From Bradyrhizobium sp. ISRA430 (GTDB lineage Bacteria; Pseudomonadota; Alphaproteobacteria; Rhizobiales; Xanthobacteraceae), in assembly GCF_029909975.1 (NCBI RefSeq), contig NZ_CP094516.1, positions 434,001 through 498,000 of the forward strand: a stretch of 64,000 nt of DNA, given 5' to 3'. Of the stretch, positions 32,599 to 40,798 are shown in pieces. The translations under genes and the position numbers were made by a program. Below the pieces are notes generated by a model. It did no database searches. It saw nothing but the letters and a program-made list of their open reading frames with translations, and was not told the DNA's origin. Position 1 is the stretch's first letter; each line of letters opens with the position of its first letter.

Positions 32599-32626
32599 CG
32601 GCGGGGTTATTTCCCCGCCGTTTTTT
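32599..32626 (+). terminator. Intrinsic terminator
   Basis: Perfect 8-bp GC stem CGGCGGGG (32599-32606) and CCCCGCCG (32613-32620) with loop TTATTT, followed by six T (32621-32626). It terminates the plus-strand gene ending at 32549. It overlaps the TAA stop (32607-32609) of the convergent phosphatase-like gene, so the same hairpin lies at that gene's end too. Confidence 0.95.
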
Positions 32627-34460
32627 GTTTGCCGGCCTCCGGCTCGAGCCCGAGCGTGCGACCGGGGAAGCCGGCGGCGTCGAAATAGCGCTGGCTGCCG
32701 ACGCGCTGGAAGTTGAGGACGGTCTGCAGTCCGTTCTCGGACATCTTCGACTTCTCCACGGCCTTGTACGCCTTGGGCACGATGCCGTTAGGCAGGGCCT
32801 CCGACATCACCCGGCCGACCAGGCCGCCGTTCTGCGACCTGCGCAGCCCCATGATCTGGGCGGCGGTCATGCCGACGTCGGCATTGCTGACCGGTAGCTC
32901 GTCGACGAAGCCGGCTTTGAAGTCCGGCCCAATCGCGGCCATGAAGTTCATGGTGTCGCCGCGGCTGAAGCTGCCATGCATGCCCTGGCCCTGGCGCAGC
33001 ACGGTGTCGGCCACCTGCACCGAGCAGTTGGTTGGCGCCTCGCCGCAATCGCTGGCATAGGAGCGGAAGTTGACGACGATCGCCGGCGTCGGCGTCGCCG
33101 CCTTGCCGCGCAGGTTGATGCTCGACAGCGGCAGTGTGCCGGGGAAGCGGCCGAGGGAGTCGTCGACGAACAGGCCGGAGACGTAGTCCTGCTCGAGCAG
33201 CGCCTTGACGGTCTTGGCTGCTAGCTTCTTGTCCTTGTTCGGCAGATAAACCAGGTCCGAGCCGCCATTGGTGGCGACGACGAGATCGGGCTTGGTCGGG
33301 TCGTTGCCGAGCACGCCGTTACCGGCCTTCGGATGCTTGTTGCCCTCGACCTTCGCATTCTTGTCGTTGGGATCGAACAGCGGCAGATCGAGCGCCTTGG
33401 CGAGGTCGAGCGCCAAAAAGCCCATCGGCAAAAAGTCCTTCGGCGTGTCGTCATAGCTGACCTTGGCCGAGGGGCTGGTCTTGCTCTCCTTGGAGATGGT
33501 CGAGAAGCCGTGGTCGGCCTGGATCATAATGTTGGTGTTCGCGGCGAGCCCGAGCTCGTCCAGCGCCTTGCGGATCTGGGCGAGGTTGTTGTCGGCGTTC
33601 TTGATGCTCGCCATCGTGCTCGGGCCGTTGATGCCGGGCATGATCTGATTGAGGCTGTCGCCCTGGTTATGCTGGGTGCCGTCCGGATCGCGCGACCAGA
33701 ACACCAGCACGAACGGCTTGTTGCGTGCCTTGAACATCGGCAGCACGGCCTTGGTCGCGACGTCGGCGAGGTAGGCCTGCTGCGCGACGTTGGCGACGGT
33801 GGTGCCGGGCGTCTTGGCGTCGCCGGCCTTGGCGTTGTCGCCGCGCGAGGGAGTGGCGAGGGGCAGACCGGCCTTGGTCAGGGCCTCTTTCATTTCGTCC
33901 GACAGCGCGACACTGTTCTTGCCGCCGGTGGCGTCGTCGATGACGATCGAATGATTACCCGGCTTGTCCGGATGATCGGTGTGGTCGAACTGATAGGTCG
34001 GACCGACCTTGCCGATCGCCGCCGTGCTCAGGCCCTTGTCGCGAGCCATCTTCAAAATGGTCTCCTCGTTGAGATAGTCGCCCTTGAAATGCTCGTCGAT
34101 GTCGCCGAGAACCGCATCGTTCTCGATGAAGGGGACCACGGTATCGCCGGCGGGCACGGACGTGTAGTTGGTCCAGATCGTGTTGGAGAACACGCCGGTG
34201 TCGCCGAGATAATGGCCGGTCGATATCGCCGAGCCGTTGGCCATGGTGAAGGTCGGAAACAGCGAATGGGGATTCTTGAAGTTGACGCCCTTGTCGCGGA
34301 CCTCCGCCATCGCCGGCGCCGTCTCGGGAGTGACCTTCAGCGCGCGCAGGCCGTCAGGGATGAACAGGATCAGGTTATGAGGCGTGTTGTTCTGCGCGGA
34401 GGCAAGTCCGGTGGACAGCACTGTCAATCCGGCGGACAGCAACACCAGTGAATGGCGCAT
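32607..34460 (-). CDS. Exported alkaline phosphatase superfamily protein (type I phosphodiesterase/phosphatase-like)
   Basis: A 617-residue protein with a signal peptide (about 1-22), so periplasmic or secreted. The alkaline phosphatase/sulfatase fold is seen in FIPDGLRALKV (metal Asp), the nucleophile Thr region FPTFTMANGSAISTGH, and C-terminal metal positions MIQADHGFSTISKESKTSP. It hydrolyses phosphate esters or diesters; sequence gives no substrate. The long C-terminal region (residues 400-617) carries SDLVYLPN and NFRSYASDCG, typical of this Bradyrhizobium group. It stands alone, and its stop overlaps the intrinsic terminator of the convergent gene. Confidence 0.92.
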   Translation of the reverse strand: MRHSLVLLSAGLTVLSTGLASAQNNTPHNLILFIPDGLRALKVTPETAPAMAEVRDKGVNFKNPHSLFPTFTMANGSAISTGHYLGDTGVFSNTIWTNYTSVPAGDTVVPFIENDAVLGDIDEHFKGDYLNEETILKMARDKGLSTAAIGKVGPTYQFDHTDHPDKPGNHSIVIDDATGGKNSVALSDEMKEALTKAGLPLATPSRGDNAKAGDAKTPGTTVANVAQQAYLADVATKAVLPMFKARNKPFVLVFWSRDPDGTQHNQGDSLNQIMPGINGPSTMASIKNADNNLAQIRKALDELGLAANTNIMIQADHGFSTISKESKTSPSAKVSYDDTPKDFLPMGFLALDLAKALDLPLFDPNDKNAKVEGNKHPKAGNGVLGNDPTKPDLVVATNGGSDLVYLPNKDKKLAAKTVKALLEQDYVSGLFVDDSLGRFPGTLPLSSINLRGKAATPTPAIVVNFRSYASDCGEAPTNCSVQVADTVLRQGQGMHGSFSRGDTMNFMAAIGPDFKAGFVDELPVSNADVGMTAAQIMGLRRSQNGGLVGRVMSEALPNGIVPKAYKAVEKSKMSENGLQTVLNFQRVGSQRYFDAAGFPGRTLGLEPEAGKQKTAGK

Positions 34461-34727
34461 AGATCTCTCCCAGCAGTGAGGCGGCTCGGCGACCGACCGC
34501 GGCCGCTGCCTTCGTTTAGTTTTGCTGCATGACAGTTTTGTTACAAGAGCGAAGAGGGATGCAAGGGGGTTGGGGAGGGCGCCGCGCGATGTCTGGCGGC
34601 GGAGTGAGGTATTGGCTGGGTGAGTGGCGGTGCTTTGTTAGGAGCACTTGATACGGCCATCCCCAGCTTCGGCGTCGTCCTCACTTTTCGACGATGCGCA
34701 AATAGCGCAATCCGCTTTCACGAGCAT

Positions 34728-34806
34728 CGTCATTGCGAGCGCGGGAAGCAATCCAGACTGTCGCAGCGGGACGACTATGGATTGCTTCGCTGCGCTCGCA
34801 ATGACG
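34728..34806. repeat. Dispersed palindromic repeat, family A copy 3
   Basis: CGTCATTGCGAGCGCGGGAAGCAATCCAG and the inverted arm TGGATTGCTTCGCTGCGCTCGCAATGACG enclose a short core. It matches the copies at 2254 and 10640 but has a core of different sequence. Confidence 0.92.
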
Positions 34807-35100
34807 GAGTGTACGCAACAGCGTCGCTCTTTCAATTCTCATCGCCAACTGCGGACGTCTCCTTGCGGCTCGTTTCGCGTGATGATCGCGATATCCGTCT
34901 CTGCGGCGACCGGAGTGCACAATCAATAGCATAGTTTCAGAATTCGAATAATCAGTATTAGTTGTCGTCGACGTCTTGACGCCGGACTCGTGTTTTGGCC
35001 CGCCGTCACTCAGATCGGCAATTCAACGAACACTATCCTGGGAAACGCAGGACATGCTGGACTGGCTGCGCAAACAACAACATGGCCGCTGAAACGCGAG

Positions 35101-35127
35101 GGCCCACCGTCCGCTGGACGGTGGGCC
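35101..35127 (-). terminator. Hairpin after small exported protein gene
   Basis: Perfect 12-bp stem GGCCCACCGTCC-GCT-GGACGGTGGGCC. On the minus strand it lies 17 bases after the stop of the gene ending at 35144; the following bases (CTCGCGTTTCAG) contain only a short T-run, so it is a terminator or mRNA-stabilising hairpin. Confidence 0.75.
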
Positions 35128-35143
35128 TGGTGGCGCGCCGATC

Positions 35144-35425
35144 TTACCAGTAGCTATAGCGACCGCTCAGCGTGCCGTTGTTGTTGCCGCCGGGGCCGAC
35201 GTCACCTTGCGTCGAACTCGGCGTCGGATGGTTGGTGCCGTTGAGCGAGCCGTACGGCGCCGCAGGCCCGGGGTAGTACATTGGGCCCGGCCGCACCGGT
35301 TCATAGGCGGGGCCGCTACGCTCCCATCCCACGCCGTTGCCGTTCCAATCGTAGGCCTGGGCCGACGCGGCGGTTGTACCCGCCATGAGCGATGCCGTGA
35401 CCAGGCATGCAAGTTTACGTTGCAT
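35144..35425 (-). CDS. Small exported Pro/Gly/Asn-rich protein
   Basis: A 93-residue protein with a signal peptide (about 1-23, ending SAQA). The mature region is rich in Gly, Asn, Pro and Tyr (YDWNGNGVGWERSGP, then GPGGNNNGTLSGRYSYW) and is likely disordered. The Met at 35425 (MQRKLACLV) begins the signal peptide, with CAAGGGAGCATCTCG upstream; the frame is open 20 residues further. Function unknown. Confidence 0.8.
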   Translation of the reverse strand: MQRKLACLVTASLMAGTTAASAQAYDWNGNGVGWERSGPAYEPVRPGPMYYPGPAAPYGSLNGTNHPTPSSTQGDVGPGGNNNGTLSGRYSYW

Positions 35426-35705
35426 CGAGATGCTCCCTTGCTGTGTCGGGGCCAACGACCGCAATGCAGCAGCGTTCCGCCGCATCCGGTCAACTCGATC
35501 AACTCGCGATCAACAGGTTATGAGACGCGTTCACGGAACGACGTCTTGGCAACGCCCCGGCGGCGGGACGGGCGCGTCTTGCCCGCAGGGCTCGCTCTGT
35601 TAATCCCGTTCCTTAACCAATAATTAATTGTACGTTTGCGGGGGAGCTGCGGCCCGGCCTAGCGTGCAGTGGGGAGCTGCCGTAGCCAACGAGTTGGTGC
35701 GTATC

Positions 35706-36143
35706 ATGACCTATAAATTGCATGGGGCGTTGCTCGCCTTGCTCAGCGCAACCGCGCTGCTCCTTAGTCCGAACGAGAGTGTTGCCAGGCCTGCGGTTGC
35801 CCCCGCCGCGCCCCCGGCGGTCGGCCGTCCAGCGTTCGTGCCGCCCGCAGCCCGGTTCCACCACCGGCGGAACAATCCATTTGTCTACTGGCCGGGCGGG
35901 GGCGGGTTCTACTACGACCCCGGCATGACCAACCAGCCCTTCGTCGATGCGGCGCAGCCGCCGCAGTCCACCGACGTGCGCTACACCTACACCTATGATG
36001 TCCCCTGGGACTGGGCGCATCGTTTCCCGCCGAACGTCGTGCCGTCCGACCGTCCGTATGTGCCGAGCTGCCCATCGGAGACGGTCACCGTGCCCGGCCG
36101 CGGCGGTGGCGAGCACACCGTCAACATCATGCGCTGCTACTGA
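35706..36143 (+). CDS. Exported hypothetical protein
   Basis: A 145-residue protein with a signal peptide (about 1-28, ending VARPAVAP). A Pro/Ala-rich linker is followed by an aromatic middle (FVYWPGGGGFYYDPG) and a C-terminal part with YTYDVPWDWAHRFPP and two Cys (PSCPSETVTVPG, IMRCY) that could form a disulfide. Family not recognised; this type is common in Bradyrhizobium. The ATG at 35706 begins the signal peptide, although the frame is open from 35628. Confidence 0.8.
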   Translation: MTYKLHGALLALLSATALLLSPNESVARPAVAPAAPPAVGRPAFVPPAARFHHRRNNPFVYWPGGGGFYYDPGMTNQPFVDAAQPPQSTDVRYTYTYDVPWDWAHRFPPNVVPSDRPYVPSCPSETVTVPGRGGGEHTVNIMRCY

Positions 36144-36155
36144 GCGGCGGATTCT

Positions 36156-36998
36156 CTAGCCCAGCTCGAAGCTGGTCACGCCGAAGATGCGGTCGAGCTG
36201 CAGTGGGCGGATCGGTCCGGTATACATCCGCGCGGTCTCGAACACCGGCGTGAGGCCGAAGGACTCGGCCAATGCAACGGCCTCGCCGTTGATGGCGGGG
36301 ACGTCGAGAAAGACCTCGCCGCTGCCGGCGCTTGCGAGCAGGGCCCGCAGGATCGTATCCGCGCCGGCGCGATCGTCGGCGACGAGGGGGCCGATCTTGC
36401 GGCCGGTCCGGCACGGACGGATCACACCCCATGCCGCAAGCCGGCCGTCGCGCATGAGCGCGCGACCGATATGGCCGGGTGCATCGATCCAGGCACGCAG
36501 GAACGCGCGGCGCGGAGCGGGGAAGACGGTGGCATCGTCGGCCTCCACCACTGCTAACGGGATGTTCTCGAGCGCGACGACACCAGCCGGCGGCGAAGGC
36601 GGGGCCGCGACGGTGCCGCCGTGGCGGATATTGGCGTAGGCAAGCCGGAAGCCGGATTTTTTGTAATTGTCCTGCTGCGCCACAACGCCGTCGAGCCCGA
36701 TGACGCGGGATCCCGCATGCGCGATCGCCGCATTCCAGATGCGCAGGCCGTGGCCCGCACCGCGAAAGGCGGCGCGCACGATGTAGAAGCCGAGAAAGGC
36801 GAAGGTCTCGCCATAGTTCACGCAGGAGACGGTCGCGACCGGCTCGCCATCGATCTCGCCGAGGAAGAAGCCTTGCGCATCGGGGACGGCGAAACAGGCG
36901 GCGTCGGCGAGCCCCGGATTCCAGCCCTCTGCGGCGGCCCAATCGACCGCGAGGGAAGTCTCCCCGGGGCGCATGTTGCGGATCTGCAAGTCGCTCAT
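36156..36998 (-). CDS. GNAT acetyltransferase with C-terminal YitH-type domain
   Basis: A 280-residue two-domain GNAT protein. The N-terminal half carries the acetyl-CoA pyrophosphate loop RAAFRGAGHGLRIW (about 86-99). The C-terminal half (about 150-280) includes LRAWIDAPGHIGRALMRDGRLAAWG and is similar to YitH-type GNAT extensions. The acceptor is unknown. The Met at 36998 begins the domain (MSDLQIRNMRPGETS); the frame is open for 130 more residues but those are not GNAT-like. It is divergent from the SDR at 37108. Confidence 0.88.
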   Translation of the reverse strand: MSDLQIRNMRPGETSLAVDWAAAEGWNPGLADAACFAVPDAQGFFLGEIDGEPVATVSCVNYGETFAFLGFYIVRAAFRGAGHGLRIWNAAIAHAGSRVIGLDGVVAQQDNYKKSGFRLAYANIRHGGTVAAPPSPPAGVVALENIPLAVVEADDATVFPAPRRAFLRAWIDAPGHIGRALMRDGRLAAWGVIRPCRTGRKIGPLVADDRAGADTILRALLASAGSGEVFLDVPAINGEAVALAESFGLTPVFETARMYTGPIRPLQLDRIFGVTSFELG

Positions 36999-37107
36999 GA
37001 TGGTGGCCTGTTGCGATGGTGGACCTATCGGCAATTCTGCTTGTAGAAGAGCCGATGATAGGCCGGGCCGTCGGCTCGCCTCAACGGTATCGCAAGGGAT
37101 GATCGTC

Positions 37108-37812
37108 ATGGCAGCGGAAAAGGTCGCACTCGTCACCGCAGGCGGCAGTGGCATGGGGGCGGGGGCTGCGCGGCGGCTCGCCGGCGACGGTTTTCGCGTC
37201 GCGATCCTGTCGTCCTCCGGCAAGGGTGAGGCACTGGCGGCCGAGCTTGGCGGCTTCGGCGTCACCGGCTCGAACAAGTCGAGCGACGATCTGAAGCGGG
37301 TCGTCGACGGTGCGCTTGCCAAGTGGGGACGCATCGACGTGCTCGTCAACAGCGCCGGCCACGGACCGCGCGCGCCGATCACGGAGATCACCGACGAGCA
37401 GTGGCATGCCGGCCTCGATACTTATCTGCTGAACGTGGTCCGTCCGACACGGCTGGTCACGCCGGTCATGCAGGCGCAGAAGGGCGGCGCCATCATCAAC
37501 ATCTCGACCGCCTGGGCGTTCGAGCCGAGCGCGATGTTCCCGACCTCGGCAGTGTTTCGCGCAGGCCTGGCCGCCTTCACCAAGATCTTCACCGACACTC
37601 ATGCGGCCGACAACATCCGGATGAACAACGTGCTGCCGGGCTGGATCGACAGCCTGCCGCAGACGGACGCGCGCCGCGACAGCGTGCCGCTGAAGCGCTA
37701 CGGCAAGGTCGAGGAGATCGCGGCGACGATCTCGTTCCTGGCCTCGGACGGTGCGGCCTACATCACCGGACAGAACATCCGCGTCGATGGCGGACTGACG
37801 CGATCGGTCTGA
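37108..37812 (+). CDS. SDR-fold protein with non-canonical active site
   Basis: A 234-residue Rossmann-fold short-chain dehydrogenase-like protein: nucleotide motif TAGGSGMGAG (residues about 10-19), NSAG in place of NNAG, and C-terminal RVDGGLTR. At the catalytic positions the usual Ser-Tyr-Lys is replaced: NIST carries Thr, and 13 residues later the YxxxK position reads SAVFR, so Tyr is Ser and Lys is Arg. It may bind NAD(P) without classic catalysis. ATG 37108 is preferred over 37099 because AAGGGAT is then spaced correctly. Confidence 0.87.
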   Translation: MAAEKVALVTAGGSGMGAGAARRLAGDGFRVAILSSSGKGEALAAELGGFGVTGSNKSSDDLKRVVDGALAKWGRIDVLVNSAGHGPRAPITEITDEQWHAGLDTYLLNVVRPTRLVTPVMQAQKGGAIINISTAWAFEPSAMFPTSAVFRAGLAAFTKIFTDTHAADNIRMNNVLPGWIDSLPQTDARRDSVPLKRYGKVEEIAATISFLASDGAAYITGQNIRVDGGLTRSV

Positions 37813-37822
37813 CGCCGTTGTC

Positions 37823-38992
37823 TCAATGTGACGCGACCAGCCGCGCCAGCGTAGGCAGGATCTTGTAGCGCGCGATCTCGTGCGGATAGTCGCCGCGGTT
37901 GGCCAGCAGCGCGATGCCGAGCCGTCGGGCCGGGACGAGGCCGATATAGCCAGAGGCGTTGTTGAGGCCGCCGGGCTTGTCCACGACCGTGAGACCGGGA
38001 AGATGCACCGTCTCCCAAGCCATGCCCTGTCCGAATTTCTCGTCGACGCGGAAGGCTTCGCGCTGCGTTATCTGGAGGGCCTCGCGCAGTTGCGGTTCGA
38101 TCGATCGGCCGTCGACGCAGGCAGCCATGAGGCTCGCCAGATCCCGCGCCGAGGAAAACATCTGGCCGGTGCCGGGGACATCGAAATAGCTCTGCTGGTT
38201 GCCGGGCGGGCCGATCGCCATGCCCTGGTCCGAATAACCCTGGACGACGCGCCGCATCCGCGGCGCGTCCATGACGGCGCGATTGTCTGCACCGCGCTCC
38301 GGGATGGACGTCGCTTTCATGCCAATCGGCATCAGGACGCGGCGCTCGATGAGCTCGCGGATCGGCTTGCCGTAGCAGCGCTCGAGCACGAGCTGGAGCA
38401 GCACGTAGCCGGCATGGCTGTAGATGCGCTGTTTCTCGGGCGCCGCGTCCGCAGGTGGCGCGAAGGCGTCGAGCATGCCGATGAACTGCTCGCGCGTGTA
38501 CGACTCGTTCGGCCACGGCGGATGGTCGGTCGGCAGCAGCAGGCCCGAGGTATGGGTGGCGAGCTCGCCGACGGTGACGCGGCGAATGTAATCGCCGGTG
38601 AGCTCAGGCAGGTATTTCGACACACGATCGTCGAGCCGCAACTCGCCGCGCAGCGCGCCGAGCGCCACCAGCGTCGCCTCGAAAGGCTTTCGCAAGGAGG
38701 CGAGATTGAACAGCGTATCCGACGTCACGGGGAGTCGGGTCGTGTCGTCGGCAAAGCCATAGTTGAAGAATTCGACGTGGCGTCCGGCATAGAGCGCGGC
38801 GGCGAGGCCGCCTGGATGGTCCGGCGTCGCGGTCGGTGCGAGCTCGGCCGCAACGATGTCGCGCATCAACGCAATCATGTCGGAATCCGCGGCTGCGCGG
38901 CGCGGCCGGGCGAGGCAGATCGCGAGCGGTACGAGTGCAGCCCGGGCGAAAGTTCGCCGGGTGAGACGTGTTGATGTGACAAAAGACGGCAC
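37823..38992 (-). CDS. Exported beta-lactamase-fold serine hydrolase
   Basis: A 389-residue serine hydrolase of the beta-lactamase/esterase VIII fold. The catalytic SxxK is SLRK (Ser99-Lys102) and the tyrosine motif is YSH (Tyr190) instead of the usual YSN. A Tat-like leader (TRRTFARAALVPLAICLARPRR) is near the N terminus. The start is GTG 38992, chosen since no ATG precedes the leader and ATG 38878 would remove it; no clear ribosome binding site is visible. The substrate (peptide, ester or lactone) is unknown. It is divergent from the ArsR-type gene at 39227. Confidence 0.82.
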   Translation of the reverse strand: MPSFVTSTRLTRRTFARAALVPLAICLARPRRAAADSDMIALMRDIVAAELAPTATPDHPGGLAAALYAGRHVEFFNYGFADDTTRLPVTSDTLFNLASLRKPFEATLVALGALRGELRLDDRVSKYLPELTGDYIRRVTVGELATHTSGLLLPTDHPPWPNESYTREQFIGMLDAFAPPADAAPEKQRIYSHAGYVLLQLVLERCYGKPIRELIERRVLMPIGMKATSIPERGADNRAVMDAPRMRRVVQGYSDQGMAIGPPGNQQSYFDVPGTGQMFSSARDLASLMAACVDGRSIEPQLREALQITQREAFRVDEKFGQGMAWETVHLPGLTVVDKPGGLNNASGYIGLVPARRLGIALLANRGDYPHEIARYKILPTLARLVASH

Positions 38993-39226
38993 GGTCCGAA
39001 TGTACGATGCGATGCGCCCCCGCTTCGTCTTACAGGGAAGGGCCGCGCATCCCAATTCACGTTTGCGCGCTGTGGGTTCCGCATGACGGCCGTCGTTCAG
39101 CTTCGTCGCGCGAATGGAGCGGAGCGAAATCCGCGCTCCGAGTGGATTCGCGGCCGATAGAATTTTACTTAGCCGATAGGATAACAATTGTTGACGCTGC
39201 CCGGCGCATCGCCTATAGTTAGCTAC

Positions 39227-39757
39227 ATGGCTAACCAATTGACCGGACTGGATCAGATCTTTGCAGCACTCGCCGACCCGACCCGGCGGGCGATCGTGAT
39301 GCGGCTGTGCGCGGGCGAGGCATCGGTCGGCGAGCTCGCCGATCCCTTCGACATGGCGCTGCCGAGCTTCATGAAACACATCCACGTGCTGGAGACGAGC
39401 GGCCTTGTGCAATCGGAGAAGGCAGGCCGCGTGCGCACCTGCCGTCTCAAACCGGATGCACTTCTCGGTGCGGAAGACTGGTTCCAGCAGCAGCGTGCGA
39501 TCTGGGAGGCGCGGCTCGGGCCGAACCATTGCGGCAGATGTTTTGGATCGGACCACGCCTCGAACACCAGCGCACGCGGCGCGTCGATCGCTCGCGGCCC
39601 ATGTGGCGACGATGAAGGGGTGATTGCGAACCCTGGAATCTCCAAGTTCGGCGTCCTCGCTCACAGACGATTCGCGGAAACAGATGCGGCCCCGGCGACA
39701 GGGAGGACCTCGCCGGGGCCGCGCTCGCGCGCGCATCCTGTCACGGCGCGCGACTGA
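39227..39757 (+). CDS. ArsR-family regulator with aberrant 3' end
   Basis: The N-terminal 97 residues are an ordinary ArsR winged helix (DPTRRAIVMRL, SVGELADPFDMALPSFMKHIHVLETSGLV, then WFQQQRAIWEARL). In normal proteins a short helix follows WEARL and a SRPBCC/AHSA1 gene follows on the same strand. Here the reading frame instead enters the antisense of a SRPBCC gene start (minus strand 39518-39645), giving an unrelated 79-residue tail. The DNA-binding part appears intact; the product may still work or may be a remnant. The start MANQLTGLDQIF at 39227 is typical. Confidence 0.8.
   Translation: MANQLTGLDQIFAALADPTRRAIVMRLCAGEASVGELADPFDMALPSFMKHIHVLETSGLVQSEKAGRVRTCRLKPDALLGAEDWFQQQRAIWEARLGPNHCGRCFGSDHASNTSARGASIARGPCGDDEGVIANPGISKFGVLAHRRFAETDAAPATGRTSPGPRSRAHPVTARD
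39518..39645 (-). pseudogene. Inverted 5' fragment of an AHSA1/SRPBCC gene
   Basis: On the minus strand the segment reads AIDAPRALVFEAWSDPKHL then PQWFGP, which is the conserved N-terminal pattern of AHSA1/SRPBCC (Aha1-type) proteins. It stops being SRPBCC-like exactly where the antisense of ArsR codons (WEARL) begins (about 39517). ArsR and SRPBCC genes are normally in tandem on one strand, so this looks like an inversion/deletion that removed the rest of both. An in-frame ATG at 39645 may be the old start. Confidence 0.72.
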
Positions 39758-39787
39758 TGATCCGACTATCGCCGCGGGACGTTGAAT

Positions 39788-40762
39788 TCACTCGCCCTTG
39801 AGGCCGGCGTCGCGGATCAGCGCGCTCCATTTGTGCGTCTCGGCGTCGATGAACCGGCTGAATTCGGTGGCCGTGGTCGCGTGCACCTCGAGGCCTTGCG
39901 CAGAGAGCTTTTGCTTGATGTCGGCGCTATCGAGCACGCGCAGGATTGCGGCTTGAATACGATCGACCACGGACTGCGGCGTCTTGGTCGGCACCATGAA
40001 GCCAAACCAGCCGGCGGCGATCACGTTGGAAAAGCCTTGCTCGCGTAGGGTCGGCGCCTGCGGGTAGAGGGCGCTGCGCTCGCTGGAAGCGACGCCGAGC
40101 ACGGTGAACTTGCCGCTCTGGATATAGGGCAGAGCGGTCGGCAACGCTGTCAGCGTGGCATCGACGCGCCCGGCGAGCAGCTCGGTGTAGGACGCTGCGT
40201 CGCCGCGGAAGGGAATGTTGAGGCCTTTAACGCCGGCGTCCCTGAACAGGAGCTCGCCGGCGAGCTGTGGCTGCGAACCGGCGCCGGGCGAGGCGAAGGT
40301 CAGTCCGTCCGGCTTCGACTTGCCGTAGGCGATCAGCTCAGGCAACGTCTTGAACGGCGCGTCCGCGCTGATGATCAAGAACAGCGGCGCGATCACGGCC
40401 ATGGCGACCGTCTGCAGGTCCTTGCGATCATAGGTCAGCTTGCCGAACAGCGCTTCGGCGGTGGCGTAGGGGGCTGCGACATAGAGGAGCGTGTAGCCGT
40501 CGCCCGGTGCGTGCGCGACCAGATCGTTGGCGATGCGCGTGCCGGCACCGGGCTTGTTCTCGACGATGAACTGCTGATGCAGGTTCCGGCCAAGCTCATC
40601 GGCGAAGAGGCGCAGCGAGATGTCGTTCGATCCGCCCGGCCCATAAGGCGAGATCAGCCGCACCAGTCGCGAGGGCCACGCATCTTCAGCGCGCGCGGAC
40701 AATGAAACAGCGGGCAGCGAGACGGCGAGGGTGCCCAGCAATGTTCGGCGCGTCATGATCAT
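39788..40762 (-). CDS. Bug-family (TTT) periplasmic substrate-binding protein
   Basis: A 324-residue exported binding protein of the tripartite tricarboxylate transporter Bug family. A Tat/Sec-type leader MTRRTLLGTLAVSLPAVSLSARA is followed by LVRLISPYGPGGSNDISLRLFADEL, the family start, and FIVENKPGAGTRIANDLVAHAPGDG, the usual ligand loop. No membrane subunits (TctA/TctB) are adjacent; Bug proteins are often orphans. ATG 40762 has GGGAGG six bases upstream. It follows the IclR gene on the same strand with a 36-bp gap, so the two are probably one operon. Confidence 0.92.
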   Translation of the reverse strand: MIMTRRTLLGTLAVSLPAVSLSARAEDAWPSRLVRLISPYGPGGSNDISLRLFADELGRNLHQQFIVENKPGAGTRIANDLVAHAPGDGYTLLYVAAPYATAEALFGKLTYDRKDLQTVAMAVIAPLFLIISADAPFKTLPELIAYGKSKPDGLTFASPGAGSQPQLAGELLFRDAGVKGLNIPFRGDAASYTELLAGRVDATLTALPTALPYIQSGKFTVLGVASSERSALYPQAPTLREQGFSNVIAAGWFGFMVPTKTPQSVVDRIQAAILRVLDSADIKQKLSAQGLEVHATTATEFSRFIDAETHKWSALIRDAGLKGE

Positions 40763-40798
40763 GGTGGCCTCCCGGACGTGGAGTGCCAGTTGCGTCGT

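Larger units (their letters stand above)
34461..35143. other. Long intergenic region with one palindromic repeat
   Basis: 683 bp without a convincing gene. It carries the family A repeat at 34728-34806 and a hairpin near 35101-35127. Bases 34900-34970 are AT-rich (CAATCAATAGCATAGTTTCAG, then TAATCAGTATTAG) and may hold a promoter. Frames crossing the region follow the repeat only and do not resemble proteins. Confidence 0.5.
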
